Assembly: GCF_000367365.1 (NCBI RefSeq)
Contig: NZ_BARF01000054.1
Span: forward strand, 62,001 to 126,000
Length of the DNA stretch: 64,000 nucleotides
Source: Streptomyces prunicolor NBRC 13075
GTDB lineage: Bacteria > Actinomycetota > Actinomycetes > Streptomycetales > Streptomycetaceae
Reading direction: 5' to 3'
Shown here piece after piece: positions 33,797-42,493 of the stretch (positions are counted from its first letter, which is position 1; each line of letters starts with the position of its first letter). The notes beneath the pieces are model-generated. The model saw only the letters and a program-made list of their open reading frames with translations. It was not told where the DNA came from and did not search any database. The translations under genes were made by a program, and so were the position numbers.

Positions 33797-34300
33797 AGAG
33801 CCTGACGGTAGCTCTTTGGTGAGGAAGGTGCAGGGGTCCACGCACTCGCGGATCACCCCGTCGCGGTCCTCGTACGACCACCGGTCCACGTAGTCCGTCA
33901 GACGCCGGTAGCCGAGCCGTGCGTAGAGGTCGGCGGCCCTCGGGTTGTCGGCCGCGACGCCCAGGCCGAGGACCGTACGGCCGTGCTCCCGGGCCAGTTC
34001 CTCGGCACGCCGGATCAGCGCGCCGCCGATGCCGCGCGAGCGCAGCTCCGGGGGCCGGACGCCGAGACCGTTGAGCTCCGGGCAGCCGGGCAGGGCGGCC
34101 CGCACCTCGGGGGCCGCGCAGCCGTCCCAGATCACCTCCGCGTGCCCGACGGGCCGACCGTCGATCCAGGCGACCAGATAGGTACCCCCGCCCGCCCCCT
34201 GCCGCGCGAACCGCCGGGCATGGGACGAGACGGCCCCCGGCGAGCCGATGTACTGGTCGAGCAGCGCCACGTCGGCGGCCCGGCACACGGCGATCTCCAT
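33776..34300 (-). CDS. GNAT N-acetyltransferase
   Basis: A 174-residue acetyl-CoA-dependent transferase. Motif A (LGVRPPELRSRGIGGALIRR) with the R-x-x-G-x-G/A loop is at about residues 76-95, and motif B follows (GLGVAADNPRAADLYARLGY). The C-terminal strand and tail (WSYEDRDGVIRECVDPCTFL) include an unusual Cys pair. The acceptor is unknown. The start ATG at 34300 is the first Met of the domain; the longer open frame upstream runs antisense into guaB1. Confidence 0.85.
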   Translation of the reverse strand: MEIAVCRAADVALLDQYIGSPGAVSSHARRFARQGAGGGTYLVAWIDGRPVGHAEVIWDGCAAPEVRAALPGCPELNGLGVRPPELRSRGIGGALIRRAEELAREHGRTVLGLGVAADNPRAADLYARLGYRRLTDYVDRWSYEDRDGVIRECVDPCTFLTKELPSGSLDVKRT

Positions 34301-34419
34301 ACGCCCGACGGTAGCCGCCGGAGACGCCGACGGCCCCCGAATATCCCGGGCGCCGGGACAACAGGGGCCGTACGGAAGGGAGTTGGTGGCTCCGGTCCAC
34401 CTGCAGAAAAGGGAGCTGG

Positions 34420-35871
34420 TCAGCTCCAGCTCGCGTGCAGGGGCTTGCCCTCCGCGTAGCCCGCCGCGCTCTGGATGCCGACGATCGCGCGCTCGGCGAA
34501 CTCCTCCAGGGAGCCCGCGCCGGCGTACGTGCAGGAGGAGCGGACGCCCGCGATGATCGAGTCGATCAGGTCCTCGACGCCCGGGCGGGCCGGGTCGAGG
34601 TACATGCGGGAGGTGGAGATGCCCTCCTCGAACAGCGCCTTGCGGGCACGGTCGTAGGCCGATTCGTCCGACGTGCGGTTGCGCACCGCGCGGGCGGACG
34701 CCATGCCGAACGACTCCTTGTAGAGGCGGCCGTTGGCGTCCTGCTGGAGGTCGCCCGGGGACTCGTACGTGCCCGCGAACCACGAGCCGATCATGACGTT
34801 GGACGCGCCGGCCGCGAGGGCCATCGCGACGTCGCGCGGGTGACGGACCCCGCCGTCGGCCCACACGTGCTTGCCGTACTTCTTCGCCTCGGCGGCGCAC
34901 TCCATGACCGCCGAGAACTGCGGCCGGCCGACGCCGGTCATCATGCGGGTGGTGCACATCGCGCCGGGGCCGACGCCGACCTTGATGATGTCGGCGCCCG
35001 CGTCGATGAGGTCCTTGACGCCCTCGGCGGCGACGATGTTGCCGGCCACGATGGGGACCTGCGGATCGAGCGCCCGCACCTGCTTGATCGCGCTGATCAT
35101 CGACTCCTGGTGGCCGTGGGCCGTGTCGATGACGAGCGTGTCCACGCCCGCGTCCAGCAGCTGCTTGGCCTTCTGCACGAAGTCGCCGTTGATGCCGACG
35201 GCGGCGGCGATACGCAGCTTGCCGTCCGCGTCGACGGCCGGCGAGTACAGCGTGGCGCGCAGGGCGCCCTTGCGGGTGAGGATGCCGGCGAGCTTGCCGT
35301 CCTTGTCGACGGCGGGCGCGTAGCGGCGATTGGCCGCGTCCAGCTTGTTGAACGCCTCGCGCGGGTCGATGTCCGCGTCGAGCAGCAGCAGGTCACGGGA
35401 CATGACCTCGCCGAGCTGGGTGAAGCGGTCCACACCGGTCAGGTCGGCGTCGGTGACGACACCGACCGGGCGCTGGTCCTCGTCGACGACGACACCGGCG
35501 TTGTGCGCGCGCTTGGGCAGCAGGGCCAGCGCGTCGGCGACGGTCTGGTGCGGGGCCAGCCGGATCGGGGTGTCCAGCACGAGGTGGCGGCTCTTCACCC
35601 AGGCGACGACCTCGGTGACGACCTCGATCGGGATGTCCTGCGGGATGACGACGAGGCCACCGCGCCGGGCCAGCGTCTCGGCCATCCGGCGCCCGGCGAT
35701 GGCGGTCATGTTGGCGACGACCAGCGGGATGGTGGTGCCCGTGCCGTCCGGGGAGCTGAGGTCCACGCCCTGACGCGATCCGACCGCGCTGCGGCGCGGC
35801 ACCATGAAGACGTCGTCGTACGTCAGGTCGTACGGGGGCTGGATGTCGTTGAGGAAACGCACGTGCTGCAC
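34420..35871 (-). CDS. guaB1: GuaB1-type IMP dehydrogenase-like protein (probable GMP reductase)
   Basis: A 483-residue TIM-barrel protein with an inserted CBS pair at about residues 95-215 (PIRLAPHQTVADALALLP; RRYAPAVDKDGKLAG). The catalytic loop IIKVGVGPGAMCTTRMMTGV carries the active-site Cys, in the form CTTRMMTGVG rather than IMPDH's CTTR/I-VxGxG. Actinobacterial GuaB1 proteins were shown in mycobacteria to be GMP reductases regulated through the CBS module, so that role (GMP to IMP) is expected here rather than IMP oxidation. The neighbours are not purine genes. Confidence 0.88.
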   Translation of the reverse strand: MQHVRFLNDIQPPYDLTYDDVFMVPRRSAVGSRQGVDLSSPDGTGTTIPLVVANMTAIAGRRMAETLARRGGLVVIPQDIPIEVVTEVVAWVKSRHLVLDTPIRLAPHQTVADALALLPKRAHNAGVVVDEDQRPVGVVTDADLTGVDRFTQLGEVMSRDLLLLDADIDPREAFNKLDAANRRYAPAVDKDGKLAGILTRKGALRATLYSPAVDADGKLRIAAAVGINGDFVQKAKQLLDAGVDTLVIDTAHGHQESMISAIKQVRALDPQVPIVAGNIVAAEGVKDLIDAGADIIKVGVGPGAMCTTRMMTGVGRPQFSAVMECAAEAKKYGKHVWADGGVRHPRDVAMALAAGASNVMIGSWFAGTYESPGDLQQDANGRLYKESFGMASARAVRNRTSDESAYDRARKALFEEGISTSRMYLDPARPGVEDLIDSIIAGVRSSCTYAGAGSLEEFAERAIVGIQSAAGYAEGKPLHASWS

Positions 35872-36068
35872 ATCCCAGTCGATCAGAGGTGGTCCCCGGA
35901 CAGGTCAGCCAGGGGGAAGAGCACGTACTTCATTGTCCCATGTCGGGCGTAATGCCATGCCTCGGATCATCGTCCAGGCAGGTCGACGGCCCCTTGGAGG
36001 AATGCCCAGGAGAGCGTCTGGGATGCGTGCGCGGGCAACCTTCGGGGCAGCTCGCGCATCGAACGGGC

Positions 36069-37658
36069 ATGGCTTCCCAGCGCATGATGTTCGGGGCGGC
36101 GCTCGCCGCCGTGGTGCTCGCCCTGGCGTCCGGCCCGGCCGCCGTGGCCGCCGATCCGTCTCGCCTCCCCACGAAGGTTCCTACGAAGGTTCCTACGAAG
36201 GTTCCTACGAAGGCCCACACGACGATCCAGGCGGACAAGCAGATCGACGTGGGCTCGGCCGCGCAGTCGGTCCACGTGATCTGGAACTTCTCCGACCCCT
36301 CGGTGAACCTTCCCCCGCCCGCGGAGCAGACGCTCGTCATCGATGCCCGGGGCCTCGCGGGCGTCGCGCGCATCGCGGTCGCCGATCCGAGGTGCACCGC
36401 CCACGGGCAGGTCTTCTCCTGCGCCAACCAGAACACCTCCCAGCTGACGAACCTGGACTTCACCGTGCGGGCGGACCCGGGCGCCGCCCTCGGCGCCACC
36501 GGCACGATGAAGTACACCGCCTCCGCCGGCCACGGGGCCCCCGGCACGGCGCGGGTGAAGGTGGTCGTCGGCGTCCCCGACCTGGTCGTCGGCAAGGTGC
36601 CGGACGTGACCCACGCCAGGATCGGCTCCCGGATCGACGTGCCGCTCCGGCTCCGCAACACCGGGGACCTGGCCACCGACCGGCGCATCGCGGTGCACTG
36701 GGTGGGGGCGGGAGGTCTGGTCTTCGACCGGAAGTTCTCCAACTGCGGCTACAGCACCGGCACCGACCTCGCCGCACCCGCCAGCCCGACCTCCGTCACC
36801 TGCGTCTTCCCGGCCGCCGTGGCCGCGGGCGCCACCTTCGAGCTGAGCAGCCCGCTGACCGCCGCGATCGGCGCGCACGTCCTGACCGGCGAGATCAACT
36901 ACACGGCCGAACTGCTACAGCCCGGCGCACGACCCGAGGACCGACTCGACGCCGAACTCGAACCGGGCGCCGGCCCGGCGCTCACCCTGGTGCCCGCGTC
37001 CGGAACGGGAGAGGGCTTCGAGAGCGGCGCCACGGGCCGCGTCGGCGTCCTCGCCGACAGCTCCGCGGATCTGGCGGCCACGGCCACGGCGAAGCCCGCC
37101 CCCGGTGCGGACGGATGGACGCTGAACCTCACCGTCGTCAACCACGGCCCGGCCGCCGTGTACGCGACCGGCAACGAGACCGACAACGAATACGTCGCCG
37201 AGGTCGACGTGGTCCTGCCCCGGCACACGGTCGCGACCGACTACGAGCACGCGGAGTCCGAGGACAGCGCGTACGGCCCCTGCTTCCTCTGGGTCAGCGA
37301 CACCACGACGGCACCTTTCGAGGCGGGCCACCGGCACTACGTGTGCGTCGTGCCGTTCGGTATCGGGGCCGGCAAGAACGTGGAGTCCCTGTTGTCGGTG
37401 AAGGCGGACAAGAGCTACGACGGCGCCAAGGGCTCGGCGACCGTGCGCCCCGGCCCGGCCGGCATCGCCCTTCACGACCCGAACTCCGCCAACGACCACG
37501 TCACCTTCGCCTTCAGCACGTCGACGGCACCGCCCGGCGACACCGTCGCCGACACCGGCGCGGACCGCACGGCACTCATCGCCGCCGGGGCAACCGGTGC
37601 TGTCCTGCTGGGCGCCGCCGCCCTCGTCGTCCACCGCCGCCGCAGGCGTTCGCACTAG
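36069..37658 (+). CDS. Secreted surface protein with C-terminal sorting signal
   Basis: A 529-residue protein. It has a signal peptide (MFGAALAAVVLALASGPAAV, cleavage near AVAAD), then four PTKV/PTKA repeats, then two or three beta-sandwich, CARDB/DUF11-like domains (VPLRLRNTGDLATDRRIAV; LNLTVVNHGPAAVYATGNE). Four cysteines in the middle and late domains may pair. The end has a VADTG motif, a hydrophobic helix (ALIAAGATGAVLLGAAALVV) and HRRRRRSH, the layout of sortase substrates, with V replacing the L of the class E LAxTG motif. Function is unknown, probably structural or adhesive. The N-terminal repeat is encoded at 36168-36215. Confidence 0.78.
   Translation: MASQRMMFGAALAAVVLALASGPAAVAADPSRLPTKVPTKVPTKVPTKAHTTIQADKQIDVGSAAQSVHVIWNFSDPSVNLPPPAEQTLVIDARGLAGVARIAVADPRCTAHGQVFSCANQNTSQLTNLDFTVRADPGAALGATGTMKYTASAGHGAPGTARVKVVVGVPDLVVGKVPDVTHARIGSRIDVPLRLRNTGDLATDRRIAVHWVGAGGLVFDRKFSNCGYSTGTDLAAPASPTSVTCVFPAAVAAGATFELSSPLTAAIGAHVLTGEINYTAELLQPGARPEDRLDAELEPGAGPALTLVPASGTGEGFESGATGRVGVLADSSADLAATATAKPAPGADGWTLNLTVVNHGPAAVYATGNETDNEYVAEVDVVLPRHTVATDYEHAESEDSAYGPCFLWVSDTTTAPFEAGHRHYVCVVPFGIGAGKNVESLLSVKADKSYDGAKGSATVRPGPAGIALHDPNSANDHVTFAFSTSTAPPGDTVADTGADRTALIAAGATGAVLLGAAALVVHRRRRRSH
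36168..36215 (+). repeat. Four 12-base tandem repeats in the surface-protein gene
   Basis: The unit CCTACGAAGGTT is repeated four times in frame with small changes in the first and last, encoding PTKV-PTKV-PTKV-PTKA directly after the signal peptide. Near-identity between units indicates recent slippage and likely length variation among strains. Confidence 0.85.
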
Positions 37659-37667
37659 AACGAGGGA

Positions 37668-38279
37668 TCAGTACAGGAACCGGTGCAGCGGAGCCGACTC
37701 GGTCAGCAGCATCGTGAGCCGGTGGGCGAGGCGCTGCCACGCCTCGTCCTGCGCGTAACTGAGCCTCACGTCCTCGCCGCCGCCCGCCTCGATCGCCGCG
37801 AAGAGTGTGGCCGTATCGGCGTCGGGGGTGAGGTCCACCAGGGACAGCACCCGTGCCAGCGCGCCGACCAGGCCGACGGCGGTCTTCTCGGGCGTGAGGA
37901 CGGTGCCCCGGACGGTGGCCACGACACCCGAGGGGTCGGGCAGGTCCGGCGGTGCCACGAGCAGCCCGGACAGCTCGCGCAGCAGCGCGTACAGCAAGTC
38001 CGTGTCCTCCGTGGGCAGTTCGACGATGCGCAGGCCCTCGTGTTCCCAACGGCCGTTCGGCGACCACACCTTGGGCCCCTGCGCGACCGCGTCGGTCAGC
38101 AGCTCCCGCACCCGCGTGAAGACGGCGAGCCCGTCCGCGAACAGCGCGTGCCCGCTCGCTCCGCCCACGGACTCGGCCAGGGGCGCCAGCAAGTGCTCTT
38201 CCACCCGGTCGCACTGCGCTTCGAGGTCCGGGTCCACGACCACGAGACGAACCGACGTGCGCTGCTCCTGTTGCTCCAT
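37668..38279 (-). CDS. Hypothetical protein behind the barstar gene
   Basis: I do not recognise this 203-residue soluble protein. It opens with a strand (QRTSVRLVVVDPDLEAQ) and is then largely helical (LYALLRELSGLLVAPPDLP; KTAVGLVGALARVLSLV), ending in LHRFLY. No signal peptide or membrane helix is present. It lies 35 bases behind the barstar gene in the same direction, so it may belong to the RNase-inhibitor transcript. The start is the ATG at 38279, the first Met before the conserved-looking part. Confidence 0.6.
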   Translation of the reverse strand: MEQQEQRTSVRLVVVDPDLEAQCDRVEEHLLAPLAESVGGASGHALFADGLAVFTRVRELLTDAVAQGPKVWSPNGRWEHEGLRIVELPTEDTDLLYALLRELSGLLVAPPDLPDPSGVVATVRGTVLTPEKTAVGLVGALARVLSLVDLTPDADTATLFAAIEAGGGEDVRLSYAQDEAWQRLAHRLTMLLTESAPLHRFLY

Positions 38280-38314
38280 ACCGAACACTCTGCCAGCCGC
38301 CTCGGACAATCGGG

Positions 38315-38632
38315 CTAGAGCTTGGTTCCGCCCAGCGCGAGCACGACCGAAAGCTCCGGCGTGTTGTCGACCGCGCCGCCGAAGACGTCGACGGCGGTCT
38401 CCCACTCGTCGGGCCGCGCCTTGGCGTACGGCTGCCAGTTCCGTACGACGACCAGCAGCCCCTGTTCCACCGCGCCCTCGGGCCACACGGTGTGGTCGCC
38501 GAGACTGTCCGCGAGGGCGTCCCAGTTGCGGCCGAACCAGTCGGGCAGGGACAGCGCACGGGCGCAGCGGTCCATCAGGCCGGCCTTGTCCGTGACCCCG
38601 TCGAGGTCCAGCGTGACCGCGAGCTGTGTCAT
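38315..38632 (-). CDS. Barstar-family ribonuclease inhibitor
   Basis: A 105-residue barstar fold. LDLDGVTDKAGLMDRCARAL and the family hallmark LPDWFGRNWDALADSLGD are at residues 8-46. Barstars block the active site of barnase-type RNases with an acidic helix, here the WFGRNWDALADSL helix. Its start overlaps the RNase stop by four bases, so toxin and inhibitor are translationally coupled, with the enzyme gene first. Confidence 0.92.
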   Translation of the reverse strand: MTQLAVTLDLDGVTDKAGLMDRCARALSLPDWFGRNWDALADSLGDHTVWPEGAVEQGLLVVVRNWQPYAKARPDEWETAVDVFGGAVDNTPELSVVLALGGTKL

Positions 38633-39024
38633 CTCAGTACCGTCCTGAACGACTTGTAGTGATCATCGGTGTAGTAGATCTCGCCGTCCTGCCCGGTGAC
38701 AATGCGCCGGGCCCCGCGGTCGCGCGAGCCCGGCGTCCTGACGGTGTATTCGTGGTAGTAGCCGTGCTTTTGCTGGGGCAGCAGCTTCTCGTAGTTCCCG
38801 AAGACGACCCCGTCCTTGGCGTACGGGAAGGGGCCGCCCTTGTCGATGAGAGCGACGGTCTGCCGTGCCTCGGCGGGGAGTTGGGAGAGTGTGACGCCGG
38901 TCGTGTCGGTGGCTGTGGTGCCGGTGGTGGCCGTAGCGGAACAGCCGACCGGCAGCAGTACGGCCAGACAGACGAGAAGCACCCGGCAGGCGAGAAACAC
39001 TCGGGGGACGAACCGCAGCAGCAT
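38629..39024 (-). CDS. Secreted guanyl-specific ribonuclease (RNase Sa/barnase type)
   Basis: A 131-residue protein with a hydrophobic signal ending in LLPVGC, a lipobox-like cysteine, so it may be lipid-anchored or simply secreted. The mature domain has the microbial RNase N1/Sa pattern. LPAEARQTVALIDKGGPFPY is at residues 49-68, the catalytic Glu lies in HEYTV, Arg in ARRIVTG and His in YYTDDHYKSF. It cleaves RNA 3' of guanosine. The directly coupled barstar gene protects the producer's cytoplasm. Confidence 0.9.
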   Translation of the reverse strand: MLLRFVPRVFLACRVLLVCLAVLLPVGCSATATTGTTATDTTGVTLSQLPAEARQTVALIDKGGPFPYAKDGVVFGNYEKLLPQQKHGYYHEYTVRTPGSRDRGARRIVTGQDGEIYYTDDHYKSFRTVLR

Positions 39025-39106
39025 GCGCCTGATGCTGCCACGGCCGTCCCCTTACGACCCGTTGTCAGGACCCGTCGGTGTGGGTTCAGATCCCGTGGGT
39101 GTCGGT

Positions 39107-40153
39107 TCAGATCCCGTCGGGGTCCGTCCGGCTGAGCGCCGACTTCGGCGGCGAACCGGCCGTCATCAGATAGTCCGCCGCCGCGGTGTCCGTCACCAGG
39201 CTGGTGACCAGACCCGACCGCAGCACCGCGTCGATCGCCGCCGCCTTCCGCTGTCCGCCCGCGATCGCGACGACCTCGGGGATACGGCGCAGCTGGTCCG
39301 CCTTGACGGTGATGCACCGCTCGCCCAGGTCCCGGCCGACCCGGCGGCCCTCGGCGTCGAAGAGGTGCGCGGACGTCTCGGCGGCGACACCGAAGGACGA
39401 GTAGTGCGCCCGCTCCTCGTCGCTGAGCATGTCGTAGACCGTCGAGATGCCCGGCTCCCAGGAGCCGATGGAGACGCAGGCGACCGTGACCTTGTCGAAG
39501 TACTCGAAGGCCCGGGCGATCCCCGTCTGGTGGCGCAACGCTTCTGCGGTAGCCGCGTCCGGCAGCAGCATCGGCGCGTAGATGGGGTGGGCGTCGCCGC
39601 CCGACACCTGCGCGGCCCGCCGTACGGCCTCGACCGAGCCGCGCTCCGCGGTCCCCGCGTCGTACACGCCCGTCAGCTGGACCACCGTACAGGGCGGCAG
39701 CCGGTCGAGCGCCGCCGCCATGTGGATGGTGGACCGGCCCCAGGCCAGGCCGAGCACATCGCCCTCGTTGACCAGCTCGCCGAGCAGGTCGGCCGCGACC
39801 TCCCCGAGGTTCTCGGGGTCGGGCGACTCCTCGCTGACCTCGGCCGGGGACTCGACCACGACGGCGTGCCTCAGGCCGTACCGGGCACGCAGCGCGTCCG
39901 AGCGCTCCGCGTCCAGTTCGGCCGGTACTCGGATCTCGATCCGTACGAGATCCCGTTCGAGAGCGGTCTCCAGGACCCGGGCCACCTTGAAGCGGCTGAC
40001 GCCGAACTCCTCCGCGATCTGGATCTTGGACTTGCCCTCGAGGTAGAAGCGGCGGGCCATGGCCGCCGCCTGCACCAGCTCTGCGGGTCCCATCCGCATG
40101 GCTGACCGGCCCGCCGACATACCCGACACGGCGATCTCCTCACTGCTGTTCAC
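39107..40153 (-). CDS. SorC/DeoR-type sugar-binding transcriptional regulator
   Basis: A 348-residue regulator. The N-terminal HTH (ARRFYLEGKSKIQIAEEFGV, then SRFKVARVLE) is at about residues 32-61. The C-terminal sugar-phosphate-binding domain has GLAWGRSTIHMAAALD, TVVQLTGVYDAG and VVAIAGGQRKAAAIDAVLRS. SorC proteins typically sense phosphorylated sugars. The GTG at 40153 (VNSSEEIAV) is preferred over the longer frame to 40192. It lies 78 bases behind rpe, suggesting a link to pentose-phosphate metabolism, possibly as part of the same transcript. Confidence 0.88.
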   Translation of the reverse strand: MNSSEEIAVSGMSAGRSAMRMGPAELVQAAAMARRFYLEGKSKIQIAEEFGVSRFKVARVLETALERDLVRIEIRVPAELDAERSDALRARYGLRHAVVVESPAEVSEESPDPENLGEVAADLLGELVNEGDVLGLAWGRSTIHMAAALDRLPPCTVVQLTGVYDAGTAERGSVEAVRRAAQVSGGDAHPIYAPMLLPDAATAEALRHQTGIARAFEYFDKVTVACVSIGSWEPGISTVYDMLSDEERAHYSSFGVAAETSAHLFDAEGRRVGRDLGERCITVKADQLRRIPEVVAIAGGQRKAAAIDAVLRSGLVTSLVTDTAAADYLMTAGSPPKSALSRTDPDGI

Positions 40154-40231
40154 ACTCTGGATTCGCCGTTCATCCTCGCAGATCCGGCGCACTTGATCAG
40201 CCTTGATGGCCGCCGTTCACATACCTGCCGC

Positions 40232-40918
40232 TCAGTGGTCGCACGCCCAGGATGCCTTGCCGGTGGCCACCTCCGCCTGTGTGCGCAATGCACGTACCGC
40301 CGCGGCCGGGTCGGATGCCCCGTACACCGCCGAACCGGCGACGAACACGTCCGCGCCCGCGTCCGCGCAGCGCTCGATCGTCGAGGCCGAAACTCCCCCG
40401 TCGACCTGCAGCCACAGCTCCAGTCCGTGCTTCTTGATCAGCTCACGGGTGCGGCGGATCTTCGGCAGCATGATGTCGAGGAACGACTGGCCACCGAAGC
40501 CCGGCTCCACGGTCATGATCAGCAGCATGTCGAGTTCGGGGAGCAGATCCTCGTACGGCTCGATCGGCGTCGCGGGCTTCAGCGCCATGGACGCGCGCGC
40601 CCCCTTGGCCCGAATCTCGCGGGCGAGCCGTACCGGCGCACCGGCCGCCTCGACATGGAAGGTGACGGAGGAGGCACCCGCCTCGACGTACTGCGGCGCC
40701 CAGCGATCGGCGTCCTCGATCATCAGATGGCAGTCCAGCGGGGTGTCCGTCGCCCGGGCCAGCGACTCTACGACCGGTACGCCGAGCGTGAGGTTCGGGA
40801 CGAAGTGGTTGTCCATGACGTCGACGTGGAGCCAATCGGCTCCCTCCACCGCCTTCGCCTCCTCGGCGAGGCGGGCGAAGTCTGCGGACAGGATGCTGGG
40901 GTTGATCTGGACGGCCAT
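40232..40918 (-). CDS. rpe: Ribulose-phosphate 3-epimerase
   Basis: Interconverts ribulose 5-phosphate and xylulose 5-phosphate. The 228-residue TIM barrel shows all signatures: INPSILSADFARL, LHVDVMDNHFVPNLTLG (metal-binding His/Asp), MTVEPGFGGQSF, WLQVDGGVS and FVAGSAVYG. The start ATG is at 40918. The dispersed repeat copy 3 lies just upstream. Confidence 0.97.
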   Translation of the reverse strand: MAVQINPSILSADFARLAEEAKAVEGADWLHVDVMDNHFVPNLTLGVPVVESLARATDTPLDCHLMIEDADRWAPQYVEAGASSVTFHVEAAGAPVRLAREIRAKGARASMALKPATPIEPYEDLLPELDMLLIMTVEPGFGGQSFLDIMLPKIRRTRELIKKHGLELWLQVDGGVSASTIERCADAGADVFVAGSAVYGASDPAAAVRALRTQAEVATGKASWACDH

Positions 40919-40983
40919 GCCCCAAGCCTGCCATGCCCTCCGGGGGTTGGCCGCATCGGTCCGTTGTGGATGCGGTGCCATTT

Positions 40984-41060
40984 CGGGTGCGGGTGCGTTG
41001 TGGCTGGGCGCGCCCCGCGGCGGAGCCGCAAATCGACACTGCCCCGCGCCCCTTACCCGG
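40984..41060. repeat. Dispersed intergenic repeat, copy 3
   Basis: The core GTTGTGGCTGGGCGCG is followed by GCGGCGGAGCCGCA, ATCGACACTGCCCC and CGCGCCCCTT, matching copy 2 in order and spacing. Unlike copies 1 and 2 it lies between divergent genes (rpe and the aminotransferase). Confidence 0.75.
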
Positions 41061-41179
41061 CGCTGTTCTGGACCGGGTGGAAACAGTGCCGTTCCGGTCA
41101 GTGGACCAGGGCGTGACCCGGCCTCCGCGCGGAGCCCATGCTCGGCGGCACGTCACGCGTCGTCACGGGGGAATGTGCA

Positions 41180-42421
41180 GTGAGTCGGACAGAGACAGAG
41201 TTGGTTGCGCTGCACGCACGGCATCTCAGCTCCGGGCGCGGGCGGCTGGCTGCGATGTTCGGGAACATCGTGGAGGAGTCCGCACGCGGGGCTGAGATCA
41301 CCTCCACCGACGGCACGAACTACCTCAACTGCGGCGGCTACGGCGTGTTCTTCGTCGGGGCCGGGCATCCGCGGGTCGTCGCTGCGGTGCGGCGGCAGGC
41401 GGAGCGGCTGGCGTTGTCCACGCGGCTGTTCCTGGACCCCGTTTCGGGGCTCGCCGCCTCGGCTCTCGCCGGGGTCGCGCCTGCGGGCCTGGACCGGGTG
41501 CACTTCTCCGGTTCGGGGACCGAGGCTGTCGAAGCCGCCGTGAAGCTCGCCCGCGCGCACGGCAGGCGGCGGCTGATCTCGATGCGGGACGGCTATCACG
41601 GCAAGACCCTCGGGGCGCTGTCCCTGACCGCGAAGGCGCTCTACCAGGACCCGTTCCGGCCCCTGCTGCCGGACGTCCAGCATGTGCCGTTCGGCGACAC
41701 CGACGCGCTGGCTGCTGTGCTGGGTGATGGCGGCGCGGACGCCTGCGTGGTCGTGGAGCCGGTGCAGAGCGAGGCCGGTGTGATCGTGCCGCCGCCCGGA
41801 TATCTGGGGGCGGTCGCCGCACTGTGCCGGGAACACCGTGCCTTCCTGGTGGTCGACGAGGTGATGACCGGGCTGGGTCGGCTCGGCTCCTGGTGGGGCT
41901 GTGTCGCCGAGGGGGTACGGCCTGACGTGCTCGTGACGGGCAAGGCGCTCTCGGGTGGGGTGATGCCGGTGGCGGCCACGCTCGCGACCCAGGAGGCCTT
42001 CGAGCCGTTCGACAGTGACCCCTTCCTGCACACCTCCACCTACTCCGGCGCCCCGATCGCCATGGCCGCCGCCAGCGCGACCATCGGGGTCATCCGGGAC
42101 GAGGGGCTCGTCGAACGCGCCGCCGCCATCGGCGCCCGGCTCCTTCCCGCGCTCCGGGCCGTCGCCGCCGACCGCGCTCCCGGCCCGGTCCGTGAGATCC
42201 GCGGTGCCGGGCTGCTGATCGGGATCGAGCTGGTGGACGCGGGGGCGGCCGGTGAGTTCCTGCTGGAGATGGTCGACCGCGGGGTCGTGGTCAACCACTC
42301 GCTCAACGCCCATCCAGTTGTCCGGCTGACCCCGCCCGCCGTGCTCTCCCCGGCGCAGGAGGCCCGGCTGCTGGAGGCCGTCGAGGGTGCCCTGACGGCG
42401 ATGGCCAAGTCCCTGACCTGA
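41180..42421 (+). CDS. Class III PLP aminotransferase
   Basis: A 413-residue fold-type I enzyme of the acetylornithine/GABA/omega-amino transferase group. The PLP-phosphate contact FSGSGTEAVEAAVKLAR, the ring-stacking LVVDEVMTGLGRLGSW and the Schiff-base Lys in VTGKALSGGVMPV are intact; VVVEPVQSEAGVIVPPPG is family typical. The GTG at 41180 follows GGGGGA by eight bases. First of a rightward run with a thioester-reductase-like SDR next, it could aminate an aldehyde made by that reductase (inference). A catabolic omega-amino acid role is the alternative. Confidence 0.87.
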   Translation: MSRTETELVALHARHLSSGRGRLAAMFGNIVEESARGAEITSTDGTNYLNCGGYGVFFVGAGHPRVVAAVRRQAERLALSTRLFLDPVSGLAASALAGVAPAGLDRVHFSGSGTEAVEAAVKLARAHGRRRLISMRDGYHGKTLGALSLTAKALYQDPFRPLLPDVQHVPFGDTDALAAVLGDGGADACVVVEPVQSEAGVIVPPPGYLGAVAALCREHRAFLVVDEVMTGLGRLGSWWGCVAEGVRPDVLVTGKALSGGVMPVAATLATQEAFEPFDSDPFLHTSTYSGAPIAMAAASATIGVIRDEGLVERAAAIGARLLPALRAVAADRAPGPVREIRGAGLLIGIELVDAGAAGEFLLEMVDRGVVVNHSLNAHPVVRLTPPAVLSPAQEARLLEAVEGALTAMAKSLT

Positions 42422-42493
42422 CCCGGCGAATCGACCCCGCGAACCGACCCGGCGGCCCGCACACGGCCACGAGGCTCCCGAAAGGCTGACGAC

